Below, piece after piece: positions 8,694-16,780 of a stretch of 64,000 bases of DNA (within the stretch, counting starts at the first letter, position 1; each line of letters opens with the position of its first letter). The notes under the pieces were generated by a model. The model saw only the letters and a program-made list of their open reading frames with translations, made no database searches and was not told where the DNA came from. A program made the position numbers and the translations under genes. Source of the DNA: Bryobacterales bacterium (GTDB lineage: Bacteria > Acidobacteriota > Terriglobia > Bryobacterales > Bryobacteraceae); assembly GCA_020846745.1 (NCBI GenBank), contig JADLDI010000032.1, positions 305,261-369,260 on the forward strand, written 5' to 3'.

Positions 8694-9281
8694 ATGCCGC
8701 TGGTGAAACCTACCTGGGCGTCGACCCATGAACTCTCAAGACTCATCAAGCAGTGCCTCAGCGAGGGCCTCTGCGTTGAGATTGAAGGCCTCGGCGCCTT
8801 CCGTCCGGACGGGGACGGAGGTTACGACTTCAAGCCGTTTAACCGGCCACAGGTCTTTATTGCCTACGTTGTTGAGGATACTTCCGAGGTCGACCGTTTA
8901 TGTTTCGACCTTGAGGCTCGCGGATTCGATCCCTGGATCGACCGGCGGCGGCTCATGCCTGGCCAAAACTGGCCTCGCGCCATTCAGCGCGCCATCGAAT
9001 TGTCCGATTATTTCATCGCCTGCTTCAGCCACAACAGCGTTTCAAAGCGTGGCAACTTTCAGGCGGAACTGCGCTATGCGCTCGACTGCGCGTCTTCGAT
9101 TCCACCCGACGATATTTTCTTCATTCCGGTTCGGTTGGACGTTTGCTCGATTCCGACGGTCGTCTCCCGATCCATCCAATACCTCGACTTGTTTCCGGAC
9201 TGGGACAAGGGAATCGACCGGATCGTCGCGATGGCACGGAAGCAGCAGCGCCGGCGAGCCCGCCAGCCGAAAGCGGCGTGA
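8694..9281 (+). CDS. TIR-domain protein with HU-like N-terminus
   Basis: 195 residues. Residues about 8-46 copy the plan of the preceding HU-like protein: LSEGLCVEIEGLGAF matches LREGKVASLPGLGRF there, followed in both by an Asp-rich beta segment. Residues about 52-180 form a TIR domain: FIAYVVED, then GFDPWIDRRRLMPGQNW, then FSHNSVSKRGNFQAELRYAL. Glu125 in FQAELR sits where TIR NADases carry their catalytic Glu. A Lys/Arg-rich tail ends the protein. Bacterial TIR proteins commonly act in NAD-depleting immunity or signalling; the HU-like sensor part is unusual. Good ribosome site (GGGGG) before ATG 8694. Function is inferred. Confidence 0.82.
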   Translation: MPLVKPTWASTHELSRLIKQCLSEGLCVEIEGLGAFRPDGDGGYDFKPFNRPQVFIAYVVEDTSEVDRLCFDLEARGFDPWIDRRRLMPGQNWPRAIQRAIELSDYFIACFSHNSVSKRGNFQAELRYALDCASSIPPDDIFFIPVRLDVCSIPTVVSRSIQYLDLFPDWDKGIDRIVAMARKQQRRRARQPKAA

Positions 9282-9285
9282 CGCG

Positions 9286-9735
9286 TTAGCTCTTGCCGCC
9301 GGCTCCGATCTTTTTCTTGATCTCGGCCGCGCGCTTATGATCGGGGGCGTTCTCAAGAAACGCCTTGTACGCCTCCGTCGCCTCCTTCTTCTGCCCGAGT
9401 TTCTCGCGCGCCTCGCCCAGGCGCAGGTACGCGTCCGCATAGCCCGGGTTCCACTTGATTGCCTCCTCAAACCGGCCGGCAGCCGCCTTAAAGCTGCCCC
9501 TCTTAAAGTAAAAGTTGCCGATGTTCAGTTCTTTCTGCGCCTGCAGCGGGTTGAAGGAGTATTCCTTCGTTTTGAGGTTTTCATCTTCTTCGGGAGGCTC
9601 AACGGGCGCCGGTGGTTGCTGCTCCTGCTGTTTCTGAGCGGCTTTTGCTTTCTGCTCCTCAGCCGCTTGAACAGGGCGCAAAAGCGCCATGTGCACCCCA
9701 GCCGAAAGAGCCAGCATCCACAGGCCCCGTGTCAC
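9286..9735 (-). CDS. Exported TPR-repeat protein
   Basis: 149 residues from GTG 9735. The first 24 residues are a signal peptide (MTRGLWMLALSAGVHMALL, cleavage after PVQA), which is why this GTG is preferred over longer frames or ATG 9717. A Gln/Pro/Glu-rich linker (about residues 25-55) precedes two TPR units, GNFYFKRGSFKAAAGRFEEA and YLRLGEAREKLGQKKEATEA. TPRs bind other proteins; no partner is identified. The start lies only 17 bases from the divergent uvrC start. Confidence 0.72.
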   Translation of the reverse strand: MTRGLWMLALSAGVHMALLRPVQAAEEQKAKAAQKQQEQQPPAPVEPPEEDENLKTKEYSFNPLQAQKELNIGNFYFKRGSFKAAAGRFEEAIKWNPGYADAYLRLGEAREKLGQKKEATEAYKAFLENAPDHKRAAEIKKKIGAGGKS

Positions 9736-9752
9736 AATTGAAGTATAGCGCT

Positions 9753-11591
9753 GTGCGGCAACCCTCCCTGGAGCTTCGCGAGAAAGCTTCCCAACTTCCG
9801 CTTCATCCTGGGGTATACCTCTATAAGGACCCTCACGGGACCGTTCTATACGTTGGTAAAGCAAAAAGTTTACGAAACCGGGTTCGCAGCTACTTCAATG
9901 AAGACCGCCTCGCCGACTCCCGCACCGGCACGCTGATCTGTGAGGCTTCGGATATCGACTACATCCTGGTCGATAACGAAAAAGAGGCGCTTGCCCTCGA
10001 AAACAATCTCATCAAGCAGTACAAGCCGCGGTTCAATGTCCTTCTCCGCGACGATAAGACCTATCCGTACATCAAGTTAACCAATGAGAAGTACCCCCGG
10101 GTGTACGTCACCCGCCGGCTGACGAAAGGCGGCGCCTACTACGGTCCGTACTTCCCCGGCAACCTGGCGCACCGGCTCGTAGACCTGATTCACCGCCATT
10201 TCAAAATCCCGTCCTGCAAGGTCGACTTCGACCGGACTCATACCCAACCCTGCCTTGAGTACCACATCCATCGCTGCCATGGTCCGTGCGTGCCTGATCT
10301 GACCACTCCGGAGGAGTACGCCGGCGCTGTTCGTGACGTCCGTATGTTCCTGGAAGGCCGGAATCGGGAGCTCGCCTCGCAGCTTCGGCACCGGATCGCT
10401 CAGGCCGCGGAAGAGCTGCGCTTCGAAAAGGCCGCCGCACTTCGCGACCTGCTCACCACGGTTGAGGAGGTGGAAGACCGCCAGAAGATGGCGGCGGCCT
10501 CCGGCGATAACACCGACATTCTCGGTGTCTGCGCGGAACCGCCGCTGGTGGCAGCCAACCTGTTCCACCTGCGCAACGGTAAGATCGTCGACCGGCGCGA
10601 ATTCTTCTGGGAAGACCAAGACGACTTCGACCTGCCCACATTTACGGACGCGCTGCTGAAGCAGCTCTACCTGGACGCGCATTACATCCCCGATCACATC
10701 CACGTTCCGGCAGATTTCGACGATCGTGAGCTATTAGAGGACCTGTTTTCCGACAAACGTGGGAAACGAACCCATATCCACACTCCTCAGCGTGGGGAGA
10801 AGAAGGCGCTGCTCGACCTGGTAGAGACCAACGCCAAGCACTCCTTCGAACAGCGATTCCGCATCATGAAACCGTCGTCGGAGGCGATCAAGCAAGCCCT
10901 GCAGGACGCTTTGAACCTCGACAGTCCGCCCAACCGGATCGAGTGCTTCGACATCTCCCACATTCAGGGTACGGACAAAGTCGCTTCGATGGTGGTTTGG
11001 GAAAACGGCCGCATGAAGAAGAGCGACTACCGCAAGTTCATCATCCGGACCGTTGAAGGGAACGACGACTTCGCATCGATGCGCGAGGTGGTTACGCGCC
11101 GGTACTCGCGCCTGAAAGAGCAAAACGAACCCAATCCATCGCTGGTGCTCGTCGACGGCGGACTGGGACAATTGCATGCGGCTGCAGAAGCTCTGGAAGC
11201 GATCGGCCTCGCCACCCAGCCCCTTGCCTCAATTGCTAAGCGGGAAGAGATCATCTACGTCTACGGCCAGGAAAGCGAACCCGTTGTCCTCGATCGTTAC
11301 TCGCCGGTGCTCCACCTGGTACAGACAATCCGGGACGAAGCGCACCGGTTCGCAGTCACCTTCCACCGCCAACGCCGCGGCGCCGCCCGCCTGACCAGTG
11401 AACTGTCACAAGTTCCGGGTGTCGGTCCCAAGACGGTGCGGAAGTTGCTGCGGGAGGTCGGGAGTCTGGAAGATGTGCGGAATTCGGATGAGAGCCGCCT
11501 GGCTCAGGTGGTCGGTCCGGCGACGGCGCGGAAGGTTTACGCCTACTTTCACCCCGAGCCCAGTACCGAACCATTTCCGATACTTAATTAG
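9753..11591 (+). CDS. uvrC: UvrABC excinuclease subunit C
   Basis: About 612 residues; makes both incisions in nucleotide excision repair. Order of domains: GIY-YIG nuclease (GVYLYKD, LYVGKAKSLRNRV) at residues 15-95; UVR motif ASQLRHRIAQAAEELRFEKA near 215; RNase-H-like nuclease beginning FDISHIQGTDKVASMVVWEN near 395; and a C-terminal helix-hairpin-helix pair (VPGVGPKTVRKLLREVG). I place the start at GTG 9753, with weak GAAG upstream, because UvrC homologues reach GVYL within 20 residues; TTG 9738 is the alternative, and the frame is open to 9612. Confidence 0.95.
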   Translation: MRQPSLELREKASQLPLHPGVYLYKDPHGTVLYVGKAKSLRNRVRSYFNEDRLADSRTGTLICEASDIDYILVDNEKEALALENNLIKQYKPRFNVLLRDDKTYPYIKLTNEKYPRVYVTRRLTKGGAYYGPYFPGNLAHRLVDLIHRHFKIPSCKVDFDRTHTQPCLEYHIHRCHGPCVPDLTTPEEYAGAVRDVRMFLEGRNRELASQLRHRIAQAAEELRFEKAAALRDLLTTVEEVEDRQKMAAASGDNTDILGVCAEPPLVAANLFHLRNGKIVDRREFFWEDQDDFDLPTFTDALLKQLYLDAHYIPDHIHVPADFDDRELLEDLFSDKRGKRTHIHTPQRGEKKALLDLVETNAKHSFEQRFRIMKPSSEAIKQALQDALNLDSPPNRIECFDISHIQGTDKVASMVVWENGRMKKSDYRKFIIRTVEGNDDFASMREVVTRRYSRLKEQNEPNPSLVLVDGGLGQLHAAAEALEAIGLATQPLASIAKREEIIYVYGQESEPVVLDRYSPVLHLVQTIRDEAHRFAVTFHRQRRGAARLTSELSQVPGVGPKTVRKLLREVGSLEDVRNSDESRLAQVVGPATARKVYAYFHPEPSTEPFPILN

Positions 11592-11650
11592 CTGCTGGGT
11601 CTTTCCATCCGCAACTCCCCCAGGTACACTACGCCAAAGGGGCAATAACG

Positions 11651-12640
11651 ATGGCATACAAATCCTATCCCACAACTGCGGTTGAGGCCTTGGTCAAAGA
11701 GTACAAGACGCTGGCCGAGGCGGTGAAAAAGGCATCTCTCCTGAAGAAGAAGGAAGCCGAAAAGGCTCTGGATGCTAAGGGCCTTCAGATCAAGGCTCGC
11801 CTGAAGCAGGACATTGACGGCGTGCGGGCCAATTTCAACCTGCATAGCACCGCAATGGAGAATCGGAAAACGGCCGCGGACCAGGCTCTCCGGACCGCCA
11901 AAGAGGCTTATGAAGCCTGCCAAAGGACTCCGACGCAAACCGAGAAGAACAAGATCGCCGAGGCCCTGAACAAAGCCACCATTCTCCTGGAAGAAGCGAC
12001 GGAAGACGCCGCCGCGTATGGGAAGGCGTGGTTCGAGTTGCGGGCGTACAATCCGGCGGGCAACGGTGTCGATAAGAAGTACTGTGAGGAGTTTATGGGG
12101 CTGCGCGCCAAACTGATGGCGGATGGAAAGCCCTTAACGCTCAAGCAGGATCAGATCAAGCAAGATCTGGTTCAGATTGAGACCATTACGCGACAGTTTG
12201 CGGCCGCGGCCATCAGCAATTTGAGCGAGGCGCGCGCGCATGCGAAGGACCTGGTTACCCGGCTGGAAGACATGCTGAAGAACATTAAGGATGTGAAGAG
12301 TTTCGGGGAAGGAACTTTTCGCTCCAATGTTGCGACAATGACGGCTTCACCAACGAATAAGTCGTTGAAGAAAACCGACATGCCCACGGTGGAAAGCGCC
12401 TACAAGAACATGGTTACGATCGTGAACATGTGGAAGGCCAAGACGAAAACCATGAAGGATGCCCTGGAGAAGGGCAGAAGCAACTTCAGCGCAACGGAGT
12501 TGAAGGACGGGCAGATTCAGAAGTCTTTGCTAGACGCTGCGTTGGTGGTGAGCGACGCGGAGACGCTGGTGAAATACGGGGCGCAGCAACTGCCAATCGC
12601 GGCCGAGAATCTGAAGAAGACCCACGAGCGGTTCAAGTAG
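11651..12640 (+). CDS. Hypothetical helical, Lys/Ala-rich protein
   Basis: 329 residues, unrecognised. No signal peptide or membrane segment. The whole length looks alpha-helical with coiled-coil-like heptads, for example LAEAVKKASLLKKKEAEKAL near residue 20 and TRLEDMLKNIKDVKSF near 205. The composition is rich in Lys, Ala, Glu and Leu, and there are few Cys or Trp. The start ATG 11651 has a GGGG ribosome site 6 bases upstream, and a possible promoter (TTTCCA, 17 bases, TACACT at 11602-11630) precedes it. It stands alone between uvrC and the minus-strand bshA run. The 137 bases after it hold nothing I recognise. Confidence 0.82.
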   Translation: MAYKSYPTTAVEALVKEYKTLAEAVKKASLLKKKEAEKALDAKGLQIKARLKQDIDGVRANFNLHSTAMENRKTAADQALRTAKEAYEACQRTPTQTEKNKIAEALNKATILLEEATEDAAAYGKAWFELRAYNPAGNGVDKKYCEEFMGLRAKLMADGKPLTLKQDQIKQDLVQIETITRQFAAAAISNLSEARAHAKDLVTRLEDMLKNIKDVKSFGEGTFRSNVATMTASPTNKSLKKTDMPTVESAYKNMVTIVNMWKAKTKTMKDALEKGRSNFSATELKDGQIQKSLLDAALVVSDAETLVKYGAQQLPIAAENLKKTHERFK

Positions 12641-12777
12641 CAGGCGAGTCTCGAGGCCGTTTCGCGTGTTAGTTAATCCAGATTGCGCTTCCGGCGGTTG
12701 GGTGCGCCGGCCGGATCGCTGACGCTCCCGCTCCGAGTGGGGCGGCAGCGGTTGGAAGAGATGGTGGCGGCACGGTT

Positions 12778-13878
12778 TCAACGCGCAACGTCTGTGTAGA
12801 ACTTTTCGTAGCGCGGGATGATGAGATTTGTGCAGAAGCGCGCGCGGGCGGTGTCGCGGGCGGCTCGCGACATTCGGGCGCGGAGGGTTTGGCGCGACAG
12901 CAGGTCCAGCACTCTGGCGGCTTGGGCCTCGACATCTCCTACGGGCTCGAGAAAGCCGTCCAAGCCGTTCGACACCAATTCGCCCACGCCGCCGGTTTGG
13001 GTGGCTACGGGGACTACGCCGCAGGCCATGGCTTCGAGGGCCGCGAGGCCGAAGGCTTCGTGTTCGCTGGGCAAGAGCAGGATGTCGGTTTGGGGCAGCA
13101 GTTCGTCGATGCGGTCCTGCTTGCCGAGGAAGCGGCAGTGGGAGCCGATTTTGAGATCGTGGGCGAGCCGTTCGGCGGGGCCGCGTTCGGGACCGTCGCC
13201 GACCATCCACAGCTCGACATCCTGTTCGTGCAGGACACGATGGAGGATGCGCACACAATCGAGGGGGCGTTTCACGGGGCGGAAGTTTGAGATGTGCACC
13301 AGGCGCGGGCGGTCCGCATGGGGGCGCGGGGCGGGCTTGTATAAGTCGCAATTGACGAAGTTGTGGATGGTCTCGATCGGCTTTTGGACGCCGAAGACCT
13401 CGCGGGTGCGCACGTTGAGGTAATCGCTGACGGTGGTGACGCCGTCGGAGGACTCGATGGAGAATTTGGTGATTTCGAAGTAGGAAGGCTCAACGCCCAC
13501 CAGGGTGATGTCGGTGCCGTGGAGGGTGGTGATGAAGGGGAGCCGGCGGGTGGCGGCGGTCATCTGCCTGGCGAGCAGGGCGGAGATCGAATGCGGAATC
13601 GCGTAGTGGACGTGCAGCACGTCCAAATCGTAAGTAGCGGCCACGTCGGCCATACGCGCGGCGAGGGCGAGGCAATAGGGCGGATAGGCGAACAGCGGAT
13701 AGTTGGTGACGTCGACTTCGTGATAGTGGACGCGGTCGAGATTGGTGCGCAGGCGGATGGGGTGGGCGTAGCTGATGAAGTGGATCTCGTGCCCGCGGAG
13801 AGCGAGTTCCATGCCGAGTTCAGTGGCGACAATGCCGCTGCCGCCGTAGGTGGGGTAGCAAGTAATACCGATTTTCAT
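12778..13878 (-). CDS. bshA: N-acetyl-glucosaminyl L-malate synthase BshA
   Basis: 366-residue GT4 glycosyltransferase, the first enzyme of bacillithiol synthesis, joining GlcNAc from UDP-GlcNAc to L-malate. The N-terminus MKIGITCYPTYGGSGIVATE and the segment HVHYAIPHSISALLAR are typical of BshA rather than generic GT4 enzymes. The C-terminal nucleotide-sugar site is in DILLLPSEHEAFGLAALEAM, with the usual E-x7-E arrangement. Its start overlaps the stop of the upstream lipoprotein gene by 4 bases. No bshB or bshC is recognisable in this window. Confidence 0.92.
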   Translation of the reverse strand: MKIGITCYPTYGGSGIVATELGMELALRGHEIHFISYAHPIRLRTNLDRVHYHEVDVTNYPLFAYPPYCLALAARMADVAATYDLDVLHVHYAIPHSISALLARQMTAATRRLPFITTLHGTDITLVGVEPSYFEITKFSIESSDGVTTVSDYLNVRTREVFGVQKPIETIHNFVNCDLYKPAPRPHADRPRLVHISNFRPVKRPLDCVRILHRVLHEQDVELWMVGDGPERGPAERLAHDLKIGSHCRFLGKQDRIDELLPQTDILLLPSEHEAFGLAALEAMACGVVPVATQTGGVGELVSNGLDGFLEPVGDVEAQAARVLDLLSRQTLRARMSRAARDTARARFCTNLIIPRYEKFYTDVAR

Positions 13879-14873
13879 CTGGGTTCGAGGAAGAGTTCGC
13901 CGTAGCCGATCTGCCCGTGGATGTTTTCGGCCGGATGGGGTACGTCGCCGCCGCCGAACCAGACGCGCCAGCGGCCGCCGGGTCCGGGCAGAACCGTAGC
14001 ATCGCAGACCACCTTCTCATCCCACGGCTGTTCGCCTTTGATGACGGCGTTTTCGGAGTAGCGCTGCCACTTGACACCGTCGGTGGACCAGGCGAGCCCC
14101 ATACGGCGATACTCCTGGCGGTCGCGCCCCGTGTAGAGCATCCACCAGCGGCCGTGCTGGGTCCAGACGGCGGGCTCGCCCAAGCCGTTCTCGTCGAACG
14201 TGCCGACGCCGCCCAATTCGAGGATGGGGTTGGTGCGGAGCTTCCACCAGTGGACGCCATCCGACGACCGGGCCATGCCGAGGCGCTGGCGGCGAGCGCG
14301 ATCCTGCCCCAGGTAGAAGAGGAACAGCTCGCCACCGGCTTCGATGACATAAGGGTCGGCGACGCCGCGCTCGTCCCAACTGCCGCGGGGCCCGAGATCG
14401 ACCACGGGGAGCGGGTGCTTGGTCCAGGCGTTGCCATCGCGCGAGCGGGCCAGTCCGATACGGGGTGTCGAGCCGGCCTGATACCAGTAGAGGAACTCGG
14501 TATCGCGGTAGACGACCGAGCCGTTGGCGGCGATGTAGTCGCCTTCCCAGGGACGGTTTGGCGAGAGCACACGTTGGCGCGACTGCCAGTCGAAACCGTT
14601 TTGCGAAGTGGCGACGCCGGTGTGCCAGGTTCTGCCGTCGTAGGCGGAGTAGAGGTTGAGCAGTTGCCCGCTCCGTTCGATGACGGAAGGGTTGAGGACA
14701 TCGACGGCTTGCCAACCATCGGCGCGAGCCATCACCGGTTCAGGCCGCGCTTCCCAACGTACGTTGACATCGGTGAACTTGCCCGCGGGCGGGGGCAGGC
14801 GGAAATCGTCGTACCGTCCGCAGGCGACGATTGTTGCCAATGCCAATAGGGCGAGAGACGCAGCGAACTTCAT
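13875..14873 (-). CDS. Lipoprotein with five-bladed beta-propeller, glycosidase-like
   Basis: 332 residues. A lipoprotein signal (MKFAASLALLALATIVAC, Cys18) anchors it to the envelope. The rest contains repeated blades with GLARSRDGNAW-, GMARSSDGVHWW- and GLAWSTDGVKW-type turns, as in GH43/GH32/GH130-like propellers. Acidic residues in GVADPYVIE and GLGEPAVW are candidates for the active site, but no specific family can be fixed by eye. It sits between a histidine kinase and bshA, overlapping each by 4 bases, so the unit is co-transcribed. Confidence 0.72.
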   Translation of the reverse strand: MKFAASLALLALATIVACGRYDDFRLPPPAGKFTDVNVRWEARPEPVMARADGWQAVDVLNPSVIERSGQLLNLYSAYDGRTWHTGVATSQNGFDWQSRQRVLSPNRPWEGDYIAANGSVVYRDTEFLYWYQAGSTPRIGLARSRDGNAWTKHPLPVVDLGPRGSWDERGVADPYVIEAGGELFLFYLGQDRARRQRLGMARSSDGVHWWKLRTNPILELGGVGTFDENGLGEPAVWTQHGRWWMLYTGRDRQEYRRMGLAWSTDGVKWQRYSENAVIKGEQPWDEKVVCDATVLPGPGGRWRVWFGGGDVPHPAENIHGQIGYGELFLEPR

Positions 14874-15412
14874 GCGGGCACCCTGATCTCGATGCGTGTT
14901 CCGGACAGGGCGATGCTGCCGCCCGCGGCCGTTGCGCGGCTCTGAATACTTTCGGGAACGGCGTCGGGCGGGATGCCTTTACCGTTGTCTTCCACAATGG
15001 CCAGCCACGCTAACCCTTCCAGCCGCACCACAGTGAGCACAGCGGTTGCGTCCGAGTGTTTGTGGACGTTGTGCAGGGCTTCAGCGATGATGGGCTTCAA
15101 TACTTCGGGCGCCTGATCGTCGATATGCGCTTCGATGTGCAGTCCCGACTCGCGCCGGAACCGCTCGACGAGGGCGCTCCAGGAATGGCCGCCGATGTCC
15201 TGGCCCCTGAGCTTGGCCAGGAATCCGCGCATTTCCGCGAGCCGCGCCTCGCACAACTGGTCGAGTTGAATAGCCTCCTGCAAGGCAGCCTCGTCGCCGC
15301 GCTCGATCAACCGGCGCAGAACGTGCAGGCGCATGCGCAGGACGGCAAAGGCCTGCAGCGGTCCATCATGGAAATCCGCCGCGATCCGGGCGCGCTCGGA
15401 TTGCGGGTCCAT
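14870..15412 (-). CDS. Soluble histidine kinase, HisKA_3/HATPase type
   Basis: 180 residues from ATG 15412, one base after the upstream stop; longer frames overlap the methyltransferase. The dimerisation/phosphoacceptor helix reads RIAADFHDGPLQAFAVL, with the conserved His in FHDG as in NarL-partner kinases. The ATPase domain shows the N-box EALHNVHKHSDA and the G1 box VEDNGKGIP. There is no sensor or membrane domain, and no response regulator gene is adjacent. It may be a signalling adaptor, or may depend on a partner encoded elsewhere. Confidence 0.8.
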   Translation of the reverse strand: MDPQSERARIAADFHDGPLQAFAVLRMRLHVLRRLIERGDEAALQEAIQLDQLCEARLAEMRGFLAKLRGQDIGGHSWSALVERFRRESGLHIEAHIDDQAPEVLKPIIAEALHNVHKHSDATAVLTVVRLEGLAWLAIVEDNGKGIPPDAVPESIQSRATAAGGSIALSGTRIEIRVPA

Positions 15413-15413
15413 C

Positions 15414-15950
15414 TTAGCGGCGGTAGAGGTAAAGCGTGTGCGACCGGCCTTCGCCGTCGTCGTCAATGGTTTCGATCTTGTCGGGCGTCCATCCGGCCAC
15501 CTCGAAATCGTGACATACGACGCGAGTGCCTTTCTTCAACTGCTTTTCGAGAATCGGCCGCATCTTCTCGTTGGAACTAGGGAGAAGGTAGATGGTGAGC
15601 ATGTCGGCGGAGGAGTAGTCCTGCTTCATGACGTCGCCGTGGATGATGCGGGCTTTGGATTCGAGGTTCATCCGCTTGATGCGGTCGGTACTCTGCTTGT
15701 AGAGGTCGGAGTCGAGCTCAACGCCGGTGGCGTCGGCGCCGAACTTCTTGGCGGCCATGATGACAAGGCGGCCGTCGCCGCTGCCGAGGTCGAACATCTT
15801 CTCGCCGGATTTCAAGCCGCCCAGCAGCAGCATCTTCTCGACAACGCTTTCGGGAGTCGGGTAGTAGGGCGCCAGCTTTTCAGCCTGCTGCGCCTGCTGG
15901 CCAGCTAGCGATAACGGGATCGCAAACAGGAAGCTACGCCGGTTCATCAT
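15414..15950 (-). CDS. SAM-dependent methyltransferase with signal peptide
   Basis: 178 residues. A Rossmann methyltransferase fold is visible: the SAM motif MFDLGSGDGRLVIMAAKKFG near residue 52, the acidic GVELD after strand 2, and HGDVMKQDYSSADML for motif III. The first 20 residues (MMNRRSFLFAIPLSLAGQ) look like a signal peptide with an Arg-Arg pair, suggesting export or membrane tethering, which is odd for a SAM-using enzyme. The substrate is unknown. It heads the minus-strand run ending in bshA. Confidence 0.75.
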   Translation of the reverse strand: MMNRRSFLFAIPLSLAGQQAQQAEKLAPYYPTPESVVEKMLLLGGLKSGEKMFDLGSGDGRLVIMAAKKFGADATGVELDSDLYKQSTDRIKRMNLESKARIIHGDVMKQDYSSADMLTIYLLPSSNEKMRPILEKQLKKGTRVVCHDFEVAGWTPDKIETIDDDGEGRSHTLYLYRR

Positions 15951-16000
15951 TAGTGATCGTCCAGTACCTACGCCTCAGTGTATAGCACTATGCTGGGAAA

Positions 16001-16780
16001 GTGGTTCCGGTTGCGCTGACAATCGCCGGGTCGGACCCCTCGGGCGGGGCCGGCATCCAGGCGGATCTCAAAACCTTTCATCGATTTAGCGTATATGGAG
16101 AGGCGGTCATCACACTGGTGACGGTTCAGAATACGCGGCGTGTGTCGCGCGTCGAAATCGTCGACCCGCAACTGGTGGCGGAGCAAATGGATGCCGTGCT
16201 GGAGGACATTCCTCCGCATGCGGCGAAGACGGGCGCTCTTGGCAACTCCGCGGTCATCGAAGCTGTGGCCGGCCGCGCCGCGGCGTTCCGGTTCCCGCTG
16301 GTGGTGGATCCGGTGATGATCAGCAAGCATGGCGCCCCGTTGATCGCGCCCGAGGCGGCTTCGGCGCTGAAGGAGTTGTTGCTGCCCCGCTGCGCACTGA
16401 TCACGCCTAACGTACCGGAGGCCGAGGCCCTGAGCGGGATCATGGTGGACAGTATCGATTCAGCCCGCGCCGCCGGGGAAGCAATACTCGCACTGGGCGC
16501 CCGCGCCGTGCTCATCAAGGGCGGCCATATGCAGGGCGGGGAAGCGGTGGACCTGCTGGTGACCCCTACGGGCAGCCGCATCTATACCGCACCGCGCATC
16601 GACACGCGGCACACTCACGGGACGGGGTGTACATACTCGGCGGCGATCACGGCCGAACTAGCGAAGGGGACGGAGCTGTTTGACGCCGTTGGACACGCCA
16701 AGCAGTTTCTCACGCGGGCCATTGAGAGCAATCCCGGGTTGGGCGCCGGGTGCGGTCCGGTGAACCACTTTGCGATTTAG
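16001..16780 (+). CDS. thiD: Hydroxymethylpyrimidine/phosphomethylpyrimidine kinase
   Basis: 259-residue ribokinase-fold enzyme phosphorylating HMP and HMP-P for thiamine synthesis. Diagnostic segments: ALTIAGSDPSGGAGIQADLK at the N-terminus, LVVDPVMISKHGAPL in the middle and THGTGCTYSAAI near the C-terminus with the catalytic region. The start is GTG 16001; the ATG at 15990 is out of frame. No THI-box riboswitch fits in the 50 bases separating it from the divergent methyltransferase gene. Confidence 0.93.
   Translation: MVPVALTIAGSDPSGGAGIQADLKTFHRFSVYGEAVITLVTVQNTRRVSRVEIVDPQLVAEQMDAVLEDIPPHAAKTGALGNSAVIEAVAGRAAAFRFPLVVDPVMISKHGAPLIAPEAASALKELLLPRCALITPNVPEAEALSGIMVDSIDSARAAGEAILALGARAVLIKGGHMQGGEAVDLLVTPTGSRIYTAPRIDTRHTHGTGCTYSAAITAELAKGTELFDAVGHAKQFLTRAIESNPGLGAGCGPVNHFAI

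Noticed and set aside
15951..16000. TPP riboswitch upstream of thiD
   Set aside because: Only 50 bases separate thiD from the divergent gene and no THI-box sequence is present.
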